From assembly GCA_049999725.1 (NCBI GenBank), contig JBNGIS010003582.1, positions 1-58,804 of the forward strand: a DNA stretch of 58,804 nucleotides, in the 5' to 3' direction. The DNA comes from Haplomitrium mnioides (lineage: Eukaryota; Marchantiophyta; Haplomitriopsida; Calobryales). A program made the position numbers and the translations under genes. The notes beneath the pieces are model-generated. The model saw nothing but the letters and a program-made list of their open reading frames with translations. It had not been told where the DNA came from and ran no database searches. Shown one piece after another: positions 23,244 through 33,162 of this stretch (position 1 is the first letter of the stretch; each line of letters begins with the position of its first letter).

Positions 23244-23250
<7 letters not shown>
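23104..23250 (+). promoter_or_regulatory. LINE-1 3' UTR with two stem-loops
   Basis: Hairpin 1: CGGCC (23174-23178), 8-base loop, GGCCG (23187-23191). Hairpin 2: GAAAGTAAA (23212-23220), 8-base loop, TTTACTTTC (23229-23237). Then GGTCAAAAAG. The same layout recurs at 52419-52490 and 55566-55625. Likely the RT recognition site; this is inference. Confidence 0.7.

Positions 23251-23294
<44 letters not shown>
23251..23294. repeat. (GA)n microsatellite
   Basis: An uninterrupted GA run of about 40 bases directly after the LINE-1 tail AAAAAGAAAG, joined to AATAGAATAGAAT of an antisense LINE-2 tail. Confidence 0.95.
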
Positions 23295-23299
<5 letters not shown>

Positions 23300-23500
23300 G
23301 AATAGAATATGCTTAAAGTCTCAAACCAGCCCTAAGGAAATAAAACAAACATGTAGGTGCTAGCGAGAGTGCATAAAACAATGTACATAGTAGTGCAACA
23401 AAGTAAATCTAAGTGGTTGGTCACAACCCACAAGTAAATTAGTTGCTCTCTTCTCACAATGCTTGTGAGATCAGTTCATTGATGTTCTCAAATCATAGTC
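23295..23500 (-). mobile_element. LINE-2 3' end fragment
   Basis: AATAGAATAGAAT followed by TTAAAGTCTCAAACCAGCCCT matches the end of the antisense LINE-2 at 40362-40430 (AATAGAATTTG, TTAAAGTC, CCAACCCTAGGG). Similarity fades by about 23500. Short and non-coding. Confidence 0.55.
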
Positions 23501-24214
23501 AGCCTCAATGCATAGCCAACCGCTCATCATTTTTAGCCATAAACATACTCAGCCCCATCTAGATCGAGTTCAACCTCTTAGAAGTATATTCATCTTTCAA
23601 TATCGCAGAGTCAAGATAGTGAGTATCACATAGTTTAGCCACATATTATCCAATTCTCCCATAGCATCCCAGATTTTGGCTTGAGAGCAACCCATGGTTC
23701 AACCTTAGGATATGAAAGAGTTCAGCCACAAAACCTAGATTTCAGCTTCAGATAGAGTTCGTCCTCAAATCACAAAGTTTAGCCTAAGAAAGAGTTCAGC
23801 TTCATAGTCTAGAAATCCAGAATTCTGAGTTCAACATCTCAAAATAGAGTTCAGCATTCTAAGCAGGGTTCAGCCACGGTTTAACCAAAGTTCAACTTTG
23901 GAGTGGAGTTCATCTCGGGGAAGATTTCAGCCAGAAAATTTCAGTCACGGGAATAGTGAGTCAGCCTCAAAGACATTCAAGTTGATGGTTGTCCTCATAG
24001 GACCTGGTTCCACTTCAAACACATACTTACATGGATTGAACCCAAAGCTCGCAACCTAGGGCTGCCTTCAATGGCTCAAAGGTGCTTCAAAACCTAAAAT
24101 TTCCATCTATGGCCTCACAATTGATTCAAACATAGAGCTTCTTCCAAGCATAGAACTACCTTCTTTGGGCCTAGAGCTGCCACCAAACTCGAGGTCAGCT
24201 TGAGGAAGAGCAAC
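23501..24214. repeat. Decayed repeat region built on GTTCAGC
   Basis: No gene. The motif AGTTCAGC or close variants recurs every 20-50 bases, more degraded to the left and merging on the right into the ordered 21-bp array at 24215. It looks like an old minisatellite. Confidence 0.5.
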
Positions 24215-24424
24215 GTTCAGCTTGGAGAGATCAGAGTTCAGCTTGGAGAAAACAAAGTTCAGCTTGAGGAAGAACATGGATCCGCTTGGGAGGAACATAA
24301 TTCAGCTTTGGAAGAACAACATCCAGCTGGATAAGAATAGAGTTCAGCTAGATAAGGACATGGTTCAGCTTGGGGAGAACAGAGTTCAGCTTTGTGAAGA
24401 ATAGAGTTCAGCTTGGTGACAAAG
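24215..24424 (+). repeat. 21-bp minisatellite encoding a heptad repeat
   Basis: About ten units of 21 bases (one of 22) beginning TTCAGCT and continuing TGGAGA-AACAGAG-like. In one frame (24222-24404) each unit is a 7-residue repeat of the form QLxKNxV. There is no other sign of a gene, so it is listed as a repeat. Confidence 0.75.
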
Positions 24425-24505
24425 CTCAATCATGGGACAAATCAGATTTGCATTAGAGCGGGTGAGTTGCTTCCAATCTTAGGACTACTTTAGAAACCCA
24501 ACACC

Positions 24506-24507
<2 letters not shown>

Positions 24508-24539
<32 letters not shown>

Positions 24540-24613
24540 GAAGAAGAAGAAGAAGAATGATGATGATGATTAAGAAGAAGAAAATAGAATGGAATTAGTT
24601 TAAAGTCCCATGC

Positions 24614-24660
<47 letters not shown>
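24508..24660. repeat. Compound microsatellite: (GT)n, (GAA)n, (GAT)n, (GA)n
   Basis: A GT run at about 24509-24536, then AAG/AAGA and GATGAT triplets to 24570, then after a copy of a 31-bp LINE-2-like motif a GA run at 24616-24657. The 31-bp motif returns at 24683-24713. Confidence 0.9.
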
Positions 24661-24800
24661 CAAAAAGAAGAAGAAGAAGAGAATAGAATGGAATTAGTTT
24701 AAAGTCCCATGCAATGGAGTAGGCCAAAAAGACTTAAAGTACATTGCACACCAAGGGTGCGGGCAAATAAGTGGTCACCAAAGAAATTCAGCTCAAAGTA
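24661..24800 (-). mobile_element. LINE-2 3' end fragment
   Basis: AATAGAATGGAATTAGTTTAAAGTC, GGCCAAAAAGACTTAAAGTACA and GGGTGCGGG follow, in order, the LINE-2 end at 40362-40450 (AATAGAATTTGATTAAAGTC, GGCCAAAAGGACATAGAGTACA, AGTGCGGAGG). The match is clear but imperfect. Confidence 0.65.
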
Positions 24801-25148
24801 AAAAATTGATGGTCAAAAAGTGGGTCTAGAGGCCTGCTTGTGCCCCTAGCTTGTGTAAATGTTAAACTGAATGGACTTAGCCTAGATGCCAACTACTCTA
24901 GTTGGTGGACTCATATTACAACCATCCTTGAAATCTAGACTAGTGGTTAGTAGCCTAGTGACGGTTGGGAAGAATTTGCATTTGCCTCCAACACACCGCA
25001 AATTATCCACTACCCCATACTTGCTTCATCTTGTTAGTCTATATTGGAAGATCTTTCCTTTATGTAGATGACAAGTCCTCAAAGATCTAGAAAGATTGGC
25101 CTTTCAAGACTTTTTGGATTTCAGAAGGATCTCTCAGTCCATGGTATT
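24801..25148. other. No feature recognised
   Basis: I see no gene, long repeat or terminal structure here; it may be decayed LINE-2 sequence between the 3' fragment and the ORF1-like piece to its right. Confidence 0.4.
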
Positions 25149-25345
25149 CTATAACTTGAGTAGGGTTGGGCACCTCTTGCTACTAGGTTGCTCAATTTGC
25201 TTACAAGCAAAGCTCAATCTCCCAACCTGACATGATTTGAGAATGTGTTGCAGAATTTTCCCTTGTATTGTTTTTAAATGCTCCTCTAGAATCCCATGCA
25301 TGATTAGGTTCAAACCTTGTCCCTTCTGTTCCATCTTTACGATGT
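25149..25345 (-). pseudogene. LINE-2 ORF1-like fragment
   Basis: On the minus strand the translation has LNLIMHGILEE followed by basic sequence. This corresponds to LNLIVHGLLEE in the ORF1 of the long LINE-2 copy (51649-52095). Only this short part is convincing. The surrounding frame continues rightwards into an antisense gypsy LTR piece, so the 122-residue open frame is chimeric and not a gene. Confidence 0.5.
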
Positions 25346-25349
25346 CTTT

Positions 25350-25785
25350 AACATTGATAGGATCTTCTTTTCTTTTCTTTTTGGAAAGAGGGGGGTTCAT
25401 GATGCTTACCAAGAGCGCATGCACTAATGCGACCACTCCTCCTCTTGGCTTCACTTGAATGTTAAACCAGCAGCGCCCTCCGAGTGTTCCTAAGATTGAT
25501 GCTCCTGCACAAACCAATGTTGAGACAACACCAGGATGCCTTTTGGCTGCCTCTCACGAATTACAGGGCGAAAGAAACCTCTTATGTTTCAAGTATCGAT
25601 CCACCTCCGAACGCTGGTCCAACTTCAAGAATGAGTACACTTGGATTGCCTGAGCCTCTAGAGCCTCTTTCCAGCAATTCTCAGCACCCCTCTAGTCCAC
25701 CTCCACCTCCACCCTTGATAGCCCTCCTACAGGAGTTCACTGGCTTCAATTAAAATGCCACTAGAGTTCCCTCCCTTGTCACTCG
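25350..25785 (-). repeat. Gypsy G family LTR fragment, reversed
   Basis: Read on the minus strand this follows gypsy G LTR positions about 17710-18190: for example TAGGATTGATGCTCCT, GCTGCCTCT-ACGAATT, CGATCCACCTCC and CTGGTCCA occur in the same order. The 64-residue plus-strand frame at 25459-25653 matches the minus-strand frame at 17849-18100 for this reason only. Confidence 0.7.
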
Positions 25786-26046
25786 CTGCATTCCTTGTAC
25801 AAGATAATCAACCCATCACACTTTGAAGCAAGACAATCTATACTCCCTGCTTATTTCCTCTCGATCTTGATTTCCCATCTCGACCCTTGCTTGGCAGTTC
25901 TTGTTTTTCTTCATCTGACGGTAGTGAGGAGGGAAGCGCCTATCAACGCATGATTCCATGGTCATTTCTTGACTCTTGAGTGTAACCGTTGCCTGGTGTG
26001 GTGACACCTATCCCAAAGATGCCAATGATTGGCTCGATTCGATAAA
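25786..26046. other. No feature recognised
   Basis: AT-rich, no open frame of note, no terminal repeats seen. Confidence 0.4.
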
Positions 26047-26230
26047 GATAAGCTTGGTACAGGTCCGAACAATTGATCCAATGAAGATAAGCTCATTACA
26101 AATCCGATAAAGATAAGTTTGGCGTAGGTCCAAACAGTTGACTCAATGAAGATAAGCTTGGCGCAGATCCAATAAAGATAAGCTTAGTGCATGTTTGAAA
26201 TATTGATTTGACAAAAAATAAGCCAATGAG
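26047..26230 (+). repeat. 65-bp tandem repeat (39 + 26 bp sub-units)
   Basis: Units starting GATAAGCTTGG occur at 26047, 26112 and 26177, each split by an internal GATAAG 39 bases in. The pattern decays into scattered GAAGATAAGAT motifs to about 26360. There is no coding potential. Confidence 0.75.
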
Positions 26231-26399
26231 GATTAGATGTGTCTGATCTGAGGAGCTACTCCGATGAAGAAGAGATCGATCAGATGTGATAAGTTCCTCC
26301 GATGAAGATAAGATCGGCCAGATCTGATAAGTTACTCCATTACATATAAGATTGGCGCAGATCCAAGCAAAATCTAGGTCTGATCCAAAGAGGAATATC

Positions 26400-26830
26400 G
26401 GTTTGAACTGATAAACCTGATTGGCTCAGACCACTGACGGTAGATCCCACTCATTATCGGTGGATCCCGACCAGCAACGATGGACCCGATGGTCAATTGT
26501 AACTTCCGATGGTCAACCCTGATAGTTGACTCACTCTGATGGAGCTTCGCCCGACGTTGTTTTCCAAGGGGAAATTGGACCGTCACAACTAATAGAAACC
26601 AATGGCAAGCTTGTACCAAGGACAGTCAACTACGATGCCTGACTTCTTCTGAAGAAGTGTAGTCCAACACTGCTTTCCGAAGGGAAGTTTGACCGTCTTG
26701 ATCATAATGAAGAGTGCCGATTTGGTATAGTCAACTTCGACACTTTGACCAACCCCGATCACACTGACATATTTCCGATAGAAGAAAGATTTTGGAAGAC
26801 CAAAATCTGTTTGGACCCCGATCAAGCCCA
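26400..26830. repeat. Degenerate duplication, about 115-125 bp
   Basis: The segment around 26535-26590 (GTTTTCCAAGGGGAAATTGGAC, then CGTC) recurs near 26655-26705 (CTTTCCGAAGGGAAGTTTGAC, then CGTC), with GTCAACT-type strings between. No gene is seen. Confidence 0.5.
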
Positions 26831-26978
26831 TTAGCACCTGATGGATTCATGTGTTCTCTGACCTATCTGGTGTTGTCGCTGCCTTTTGATGGTTGTTGCA
26901 TTCTTCATTCTCATGCATATCCTTTGATTCCAATTGGGCTGAGAGCCCTTTCCCTCCTTCTAGCTATCAAGCTTTTCT
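26831..26978. other. Left flank of chromovirus C, nothing recognised
   Basis: Unique-looking sequence ending CTTTTCT before the chromovirus LTR start TGTAATAG. Confidence 0.4.
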
Positions 26979-27156
26979 TGTAATAGTACAAGCATGAGGT
27001 TATGTTGTTTTTAAGAAAATAGAGAGGAAGGGAAGTGGTAGAGAGTCACTTTAAAGGTTGAGATAAGATTACTTGACTTCGAAGTCACTTTTGGTAGAGA
27101 GTCACTTTTAGGGTTGAAATTAAAAGTGATTTGTAAGTGAGGAAAGAGGGATGACA
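26979..27156 (+). repeat. Chromovirus C 5' LTR, left part
   Basis: Matches 38609-38790. It stops at AGGGATGACA where the two-LTR insertion begins; GACA (27153-27156) is repeated at 32922-32925. Confidence 0.9.
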
Positions 27157-27547
27157 TGTCGTGCGCATACACATTGCTTACACAACTACATTGTTCACAC
27201 ACATTCCATGACATCTACTGACATACAATAGAGAATGACAAACAATTGAGTCTTGTGCACATACAATGCATGAAGCCTCACAATGCTTTTCTTCGAGTGA
27301 TACCTTCTCGAAGAAAGTCCAAAGTGTTGTGTTGATCTTCCAATATCCAAACCAGCGCACCTTTTCTCACAAGGAATCCATGCTTCTCCAAGAACTACAA
27401 TACCTCAACTCTACTCTTGGTTCATGCAATTAGTTGACATCGAAAGATAATCTTTCGATGAGGAAACATAGCATTTTGCACTAAGACACAGAAAGACGAA
27501 AAACTTAAAATGTCCAAAAATAGAAAACTACATGGAATGGTGTGACA
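27157..27547 (-). repeat. Inserted LTR (copy b), antisense
   Basis: 391 bp, reading TGTCACACC...CGACA on the minus strand. It is about collinear with a second copy formed by 27550-27679 plus 32658-32921. The outer flanks of the pair carry GACA on each side, suggesting a 4-5 bp target duplication in the chromovirus LTR. Confidence 0.7.
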
Positions 27548-27549
27548 GT

Positions 27550-27679
27550 TGTTGTGCGTATATACATCGCTTACACAACTATCGTCCACACACATTCCAT
27601 GACATCTACCGACATACAATGGAGAATGACAAACAATTAAGTCTCATGCGCATACAATGCATGAAACCATATAATTGCT
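27550..27679 (-). repeat. Inserted LTR (copy a), distal part
   Basis: Matches 27157-27283 (for example ACACATTCCATGACATCTAC and CATACAATGCATGAA). Only two bases (GT, 27548-27549) separate it from copy b. It is cut after TGCT by insertion X. Confidence 0.7.
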
Positions 27680-28220
27680 CCCCTAGCTAGTGGTGAGGTC
27701 CTCTAACACTAGCTAGCCATCTATCTCTTGGAAAATTGATGTACACCTACTAATGCAAAGACTAGGAGGCCGGGTACAATGGAGCCCCATCGTTCACCTC
27801 CTATAATCTATACCAACCTTAGAACTCAATGGAAACTAGTTTTTCTATGAATAGTGAGGGCAAAACCATGATTTGCCAGGAATAGTAACCAATATAGACG
27901 TCAAACATGACATATACCATTCTCTAGAACACCTACAAAATCAACATAGTGGCTGCCCCCTTAGGAGAACCACATAACACACACTTCAAACCTGCAAGAG
28001 CTCGTGCCATACTGGAGTCCATAGTCCCATTGATGTTTTGAAGGTTACAAGGTGCACAATTGCGCACATGATCCTTCCAAACCATGCCATCACATCCTTC
28101 CAACTGCAAAACTTCTGAAGGCAATACCTCACATACTTGCGAAATCCAGCGCCTAACAATGACATGAAGTGTCGTGGGTGTTGTCTGCTGCAAATAAACA
28201 TAATCACCAAGATTATATAG

Positions 28221-30000
28221 TCATCGCATATATACCACATTTGAGAGACCAACAAGTTGGAAGATATCACTCTGATTGTTGATGGACACCACATTGGGTC
28301 TGAATCTTGTCCTCTCAAATGCTAGTCGGGACGATAACTCCATGAGCCGAGCCACAATAGTATACCATGTCTTACCTCCAGACGAGACACATGTGTCAGC
28401 TCCTCTACTCACATGTCTCACTTCCATACTAGAAGTTGCACTCTGAGTCTCCCTTGTGGCTGCCAACCTGAACACTTCAAGTGACGTAACTCCTCTAGTC
28501 AACACATGCATAGCTGAAAACAATGGTTTTTGGACCACTAACCTAGCTATCTCCATAGCTGAAGACGCACTCTCCTCCACTTTGGTTGATCTCACCAAAT
28601 CCCTATAAGCCTGAGTCGGAAGCATGGACATAGTCTTCACCAAATTTGTCAACTCAAATGACTGTGGAAGCCTTACTTGTCGGTGAGCATCCCATTTCTG
28701 AGGATCTAACTCCACTGCTGCTCCCCTAGGCTCAATAGCCTTGCTTGTTGCTCTGGTCACCGCCAGAGACGCATCAACGTGGGCTATCCTACACATGAAT
28801 CCCATACCAGCTAAATCTCCATCAGTTGTATATGAAGTAGAGGCTTCACCTCCAGAGTTGGGCATCGTGTGTGCTGTAGTCATGGTAGCTAGTTGCTCCT
28901 CCAATTGTAAACACCTAGCATCCTTAGAATTCACAGTAGCTGCTGGAGCACCCACCCCAACTCTCCCAATTGGTGATGCTCCTCTGCCACGACCACCTCG
29001 CACGCCTTTGTCTTGCTCACTTGTGCGAGCTCCTCCTCGTCACAACTCAGGGTGAAGCAAAAGACACTTATCCATGGTGTGTCTTATGACCCGACAATGG
29101 TCACATTGTTGTTGGCCAGCTGCATCTACATCTCTAGAACGCACTTCTCATGGCTTCTTTACGTCTAGACATAACCTGTGCAAATGATCTCCACCACAAG
29201 TTCAACAACCTAATTGCTGACCTACATAAGATGGCAAAGACGATTCTCATCTAGCCTTCTGGCCCTTCGATGACATAGATTGTGATGTAGATGTGGCTGG
29301 AGACGCAGATTTTGGCACTTCCTTTTAAAAATCTGTAGTGACTACCCTCTCATTCACCAAGTTGAGCTCAATACGCTTTGACAGTGTAAACACAATGGCA
29401 AGAGTGGGATCAGAATCCCTGAGAAGTGTGGCATCTCTTCCTCTCTTCCTCAAATCAATGTCAAGGATACCAAAACTAAACAACCTGAGCCTTTATAACT
29501 CTCTTCGTGACATTGATGAGCCTTCTCATTCTGGTGTAAGCTTCTCTCAAGCTCTCTCAAGTCTTGCATTGGAATTCTTGAAGACTCTTCAGCTTTTCTG
29601 TCCTCACGCCCCGGTAATTCTGCTTGAGAAGCTCAAAATACTCAAGCACAGGGTTAAACAATGGAATTCCTCCACTCTCTGCTGCAATGGCTGGAAAAGG
29701 TGTACTGAAAGCTCCTCTTGCCCTTGAAGCACCAGTGTTGTGGCTAGTGTCACTAGAGGATATTGTATGGGTTGCTAGGAAATGGGCACTGGCCCTTCCA
29801 CCATAGGTGATGGAGACATAATTGAGTGACCAATATTGTCTCCATTCCTCATTCTCATTCAAATGACCCCGCTTGAATTCATGGTAAACATCCATGGGTG
29901 GCCATTCCAAGTGTTGAAATAACTAGGAGCAAAATTGACAAATAAAAATAGAATTTTCTCGCTCTTCTCTTGAGCACCACAGATCAATCTTCGGTTCCAT
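28221..30000 (-). pseudogene. Gag-like protein with two zinc knuckles, insertion X
   Basis: Reading starts at ATG 30000-29998 (MEPKIDLWCSREERENSIF). In the order expected of plant gypsy-type Gag it gives YFELLKQNYRGVRTEKLKSL, then in changing frames LREAYTRMRRLINVTKRVI, RDATLLRDSDPTLAIVFTLS and KRIELNLVNERVVT. Two knuckles follow: C-stop-TCGGDHLHRLC near 29205-29165 (CX2CX3HX4C with its second residue a stop) and CDHCRVIRHTMDKC near 29100-29060 (intact CX2CX4HX4C). An open 260-residue tail (29003-28221) begins with an RG-rich stretch. At least two stops and two frameshifts are present. No pol follows, so it depended on other elements if it ever moved. Confidence 0.6.
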
Positions 30001-32657
30001 GCAAATAGGTGTTCAGATTTTCCTACTTCACTACAGCAAAAATCTGGGCTTCTAGATAGCCTCCGCCTTGGGAGCGTGTTGGTGGACTCCTACCACCCTT
30101 GCACCGCTCAACGGAGGGTCTGCTTCAGCCTCTTTGAGTTGAGAAATTTTTATTTTATTTTATTTTTCTGAAAATTATGTTTTTAATTCGATTAGTATTC
30201 AGCTACCCTTGCTCTGTGTTGCAGGAAAAATCTAGCAGCGGGTTTCTTTTGGGATCAATCTTGCTACAACAAGTTCTTTAACAATCCACTTTGCCAATCT
30301 GTTCTTTGGCAGTCAATCTTCTCCAACCAGTGGACTTCCTGTAGCAATCCACTTAATGCCAACCTGATCTTCAACGTGCAATCTTCTCTAGTAGTTGGAA
30401 TTCCAACTCTACAAATGTTTTCTGCGTTCGTGATCACCAAGGAAACCTACTTGATTAAGTGACCTCCCCAAGTTCCTTGCTAGCTTGTGATCACATGCTA
30501 TACTTTTGGTGAATCTCAATCTTGCTAACCAATCAAGTAGTTGATAAAATGTAGTGATCGATTCCTCCTTCCATTGTTTTCTGAATTGTTTGAGGTCTTT
30601 CTCTGAAAAATGTTGTCCAAAGGTATAAATCCAAACAGTAAGGCTGCTTGAGGAAAATCTCTTAAAAACCAAGAAGTGTTCTCTGTTGCAAACCAGAATT
30701 CGAGGCTCTTTTTCTTGACGTTTACTTGAATGTTGGTTGCACACTTCTGTGAAATCTGCTTGAGGATTTGCCTAACCTTGCAACTTGTCCTCTGCTTTTC
30801 ACCAAAGAAACCGAGCAGCCAAATGCAATCCCTGGAAGTCTCTGCAGCACTGATTCGCTGCTCGACACGATCTCTTGATCTGTGATTTTTCCTCTTGCTT
30901 GACAAAACTCTGTCCAAAACTGGCAGCTTAATCCCCTATTTTCGATGAGCAACCCTGAACCATGATGTCTCAATTCACAGCTTGACAATTTGCTTCTTGA
31001 CCAAATCTGAATGCTTTTTGCAAATTTCTGAACAACAGGATGGCTTCTCAAATCCTCAAATGAAGTATTTGGGAATCCCAACAACAAAAATCCTCCCATG
31101 TAGAACATATGCTGCACCAAGAAGCTTGAAAATGCATAATACACAACGAACTCTAGGCTACGTCTCACAATGTTTTCTTAGTAAAAATCAAACATGACCT
31201 CTTCCTTCAACCAAAACTCAACTCTGCAGCTCTTTCAAAATTTTGTCTTTTAGCATGCTTTCCTATTTGTGAGTGGAAGCAGAAAACAAATGCTTGATAA
31301 CGAATGCTTGAAGCAGCATCACAAAATGAAAAGAATGCTCATATGATGGTGACTCATATCAATGCTCGATGGTGAAGCCCTACAAGGATCTCTGCTCAAC
31401 TTCAACCTTCACATCCCTTAGAGAACCACAACAATCCCTAAATTTCCTTGCAATTTTTCCCCTCGAGCAAACTCTTGCTCTACACCAAATCCCTAAAACA
31501 AAAAACACTCGTGCGATTGTTTTTGGATTGATGTTGCATGAAGTTTGCTGCTCAACAATATGCTCTTTGATTTTATTTTTCAAACCTTGTTTGGCAGTTT
31601 TGTGCACCTTCTATTGACGTTGCTTGCAAGGAAATCAAACCATACTAAAAAATCACCACTTTTTGTTGCTACATTAAAAATTGACTCAAATTTGAGCAGA
31701 CAACGAAGAATGTTTGCTCAACAAACTTTCCTTTGATGATTTTTGGCTTGAGCAAACCCTTGCTTGATGAAACACCGTACAGGACCTCTGCTTGATAGCC
31801 CTGCAATTCTGCAGCGTCCACTCTTGGACGAAGTTCTGCCCTCGACGACATCTGATGTTGAGTAGCTCGACGAAAGAAATCCCTCAGAACAAAGACTCTT
31901 CAACACCACACAAAATTGGGCAAACACAAAATTGAACCACTCGACATTCGCAACATGACCGCTTAATCTGCAATTTGACTTCCAAAAAACAACCGTTGCT
32001 CGATAGTCGAATGCCACTCAAATTCTACTCGACAAAAATCCATTGCTCAAACAAAATCGCTTCATGATTTTGCTTCTTCGACAAACTTCTGCTCAATAAA
32101 TCTTCTTTCTAAGAATTTTGAGTTCTTTTTCTATGTGGTTTCGAGCAGTGAGATGGCTGGAAAATCCCTAAAAACAAAATCCAAGCATTCTTTGGATTGC
32201 CTTTCCTCCACAAATGCCTAGCAACCCCTACACGATTGATGTCGATGAAAAACTACCCTCAAATCAGATTTCTTCCTTACAAATTTTTGTAACATCATTT
32301 TCTTTCTTCAACAAAAACTACTCGACAAGAACTATGCAGCAAAGGCTGCATGCCAATCTGCAAATGTCTACCTCTACAACCTTCAACCAATTCTGTTTTC
32401 TTCAAATTCCAAGCCAATATCCTTCTACAATTTCTGAGCTGTGCGAGGTTTTGCAACCTGCCTTGACAAAAATCTGCACAAAAATCACCCAAACAACACA
32501 AAAATCTCCCAACGAGCAGATTTTTGCACCATCAAACAGCTCTTCATAAATCTTCAGCACTCTGAAGTACCACGGATGCTATCAAATTTCTTGATCAGAT
32601 TTTTCAATTGCAATCCAAGAAACCATAGATGACAGAAATCTCACAAATCTTTCGATG
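30001..32657 (-). other. Insertion X, long noncoding leader side
   Basis: No supported gene. The plus strand carries TGCTCGA, TGCTCAA or TGCTTGA at short irregular intervals, densest at 31,300-32,100. Open frames of 60-150 residues here show no family features and overlap each other on both strands. Confidence 0.4.
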
Positions 32658-32921
32658 TGCTTTTCTTCGAGTGATACCTTCTCAAAGAAATTCCAAAGTG
32701 TTGTGTTGATCTTTTGATATCCAAACTAGCGCGCCATCACTCACATGGAATCCACGCTTCTCCAAAAACTACAATACTTCAGCTCTCCTATTGGTTCATA
32801 TAATCAGTTGACATCGAAAGATAACCTTTCGATGAGAGTACATGGCCTTATATACTAAAAGACAAAAAGACAAAAAACTTAAAATGTCTAAAAAAAGAAA
32901 ACTCAATGGAACGGTGTGACA
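32658..32921 (-). repeat. Inserted LTR (copy a), proximal part
   Basis: Matches 27284-27547 (TGCTTTTCTTCGAGTGATACC at the left edge, AATGG/ACGG then TGTGACA at the right edge). On its own strand it starts TGTCACACCG. Confidence 0.75.
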
Positions 32922-33130
32922 GACACCCTCTCTTCTTGTATAAATAGAAGGTTTTCTTAGCTCCACTCCTCATTCTGAAGTTCCTCTTAACTCGGTTTGA
33001 CTCTTTGGTTGCTTGGCTTTGGCTAGCACTCTTGGCTTTGGCATGCTTGTTGGCCTTGAGTTGTGTAGCTCTATTAGAGTTATCTTGAAGTTGTTACTTA
33101 TTTGGAAGTCGGTCCTTGAGTTCTTTTACA
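32922..33130 (+). repeat. Chromovirus C 5' LTR, right part
   Basis: Continues the LTR with TATAAATAGAAG at 32939-32950, a likely TATA box, and ends CTTTTACA at 33130. It matches 38787-38995. Confidence 0.9.
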
Positions 33131-33131
33131 T

Positions 33132-33143
33132 TGGAATCAGAAC
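33132..33143 (+). promoter_or_regulatory. Chromovirus C primer binding site
   Basis: TGGAATCAGAAC one base after the LTR, a two-mismatch version of TGGTATCAGAGC (initiator tRNA-Met 3' end), as usual for chromoviruses. Confidence 0.75.
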
Positions 33144-33162
33144 TACGATTCTTTTTGGTGGA

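Larger units (their letters stand above)
18656..23250 (+). mobile_element. LINE-1: L1-type non-LTR retrotransposon, 5'-truncated in ORF1
   Basis: Holds the end of ORF1, a full-length ORF2 (endonuclease, RT, CCHC) and a 3' UTR with two hairpins, ending GGTCAAAAAG and then a GA microsatellite. The order and motifs are those of plant L1 elements. ORF2 is free of frameshifts and broken only by stop codons. The left end abuts the gypsy G LTR; I could not find a target duplication. Confidence 0.88.
27680..32657 (-). mobile_element. Insertion X: gag-bearing retroelement-like insertion
   Basis: 4978 bp lie between two halves of an LTR copy, with TGCT repeated at each side (27676-27679 and 32658-32661). 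The minus strand encodes a degraded Gag with two zinc knuckles (28221-30000) and no recognisable RT or integrase. A perfect 10-bp inverted repeat (CTAGCTAGTG, 14-base loop, CACTAGCTAG; 27683-27716) lies at the right end in its own orientation. I could not find LTRs or terminal inverted repeats of its own, so the element type is unresolved. Confidence 0.5.

Noticed and set aside
24485-24727. Minus-strand open frame of 80 residues
   Set aside because: It translates GT, GAA, GAT and GA microsatellites and has no protein character.
25459-25653. Small protein gene shared with 17849-18100
   Set aside because: Both are frames over the same gypsy G LTR sequence in opposite orientations; the similarity is DNA homology of an LTR.
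27680-32657. Insertion X as a Helitron because of the hairpin near one end
   Set aside because: No TC start or CTRR end at an A/T target, no Rep or helicase, and it carries a gag; a short border duplication is present.
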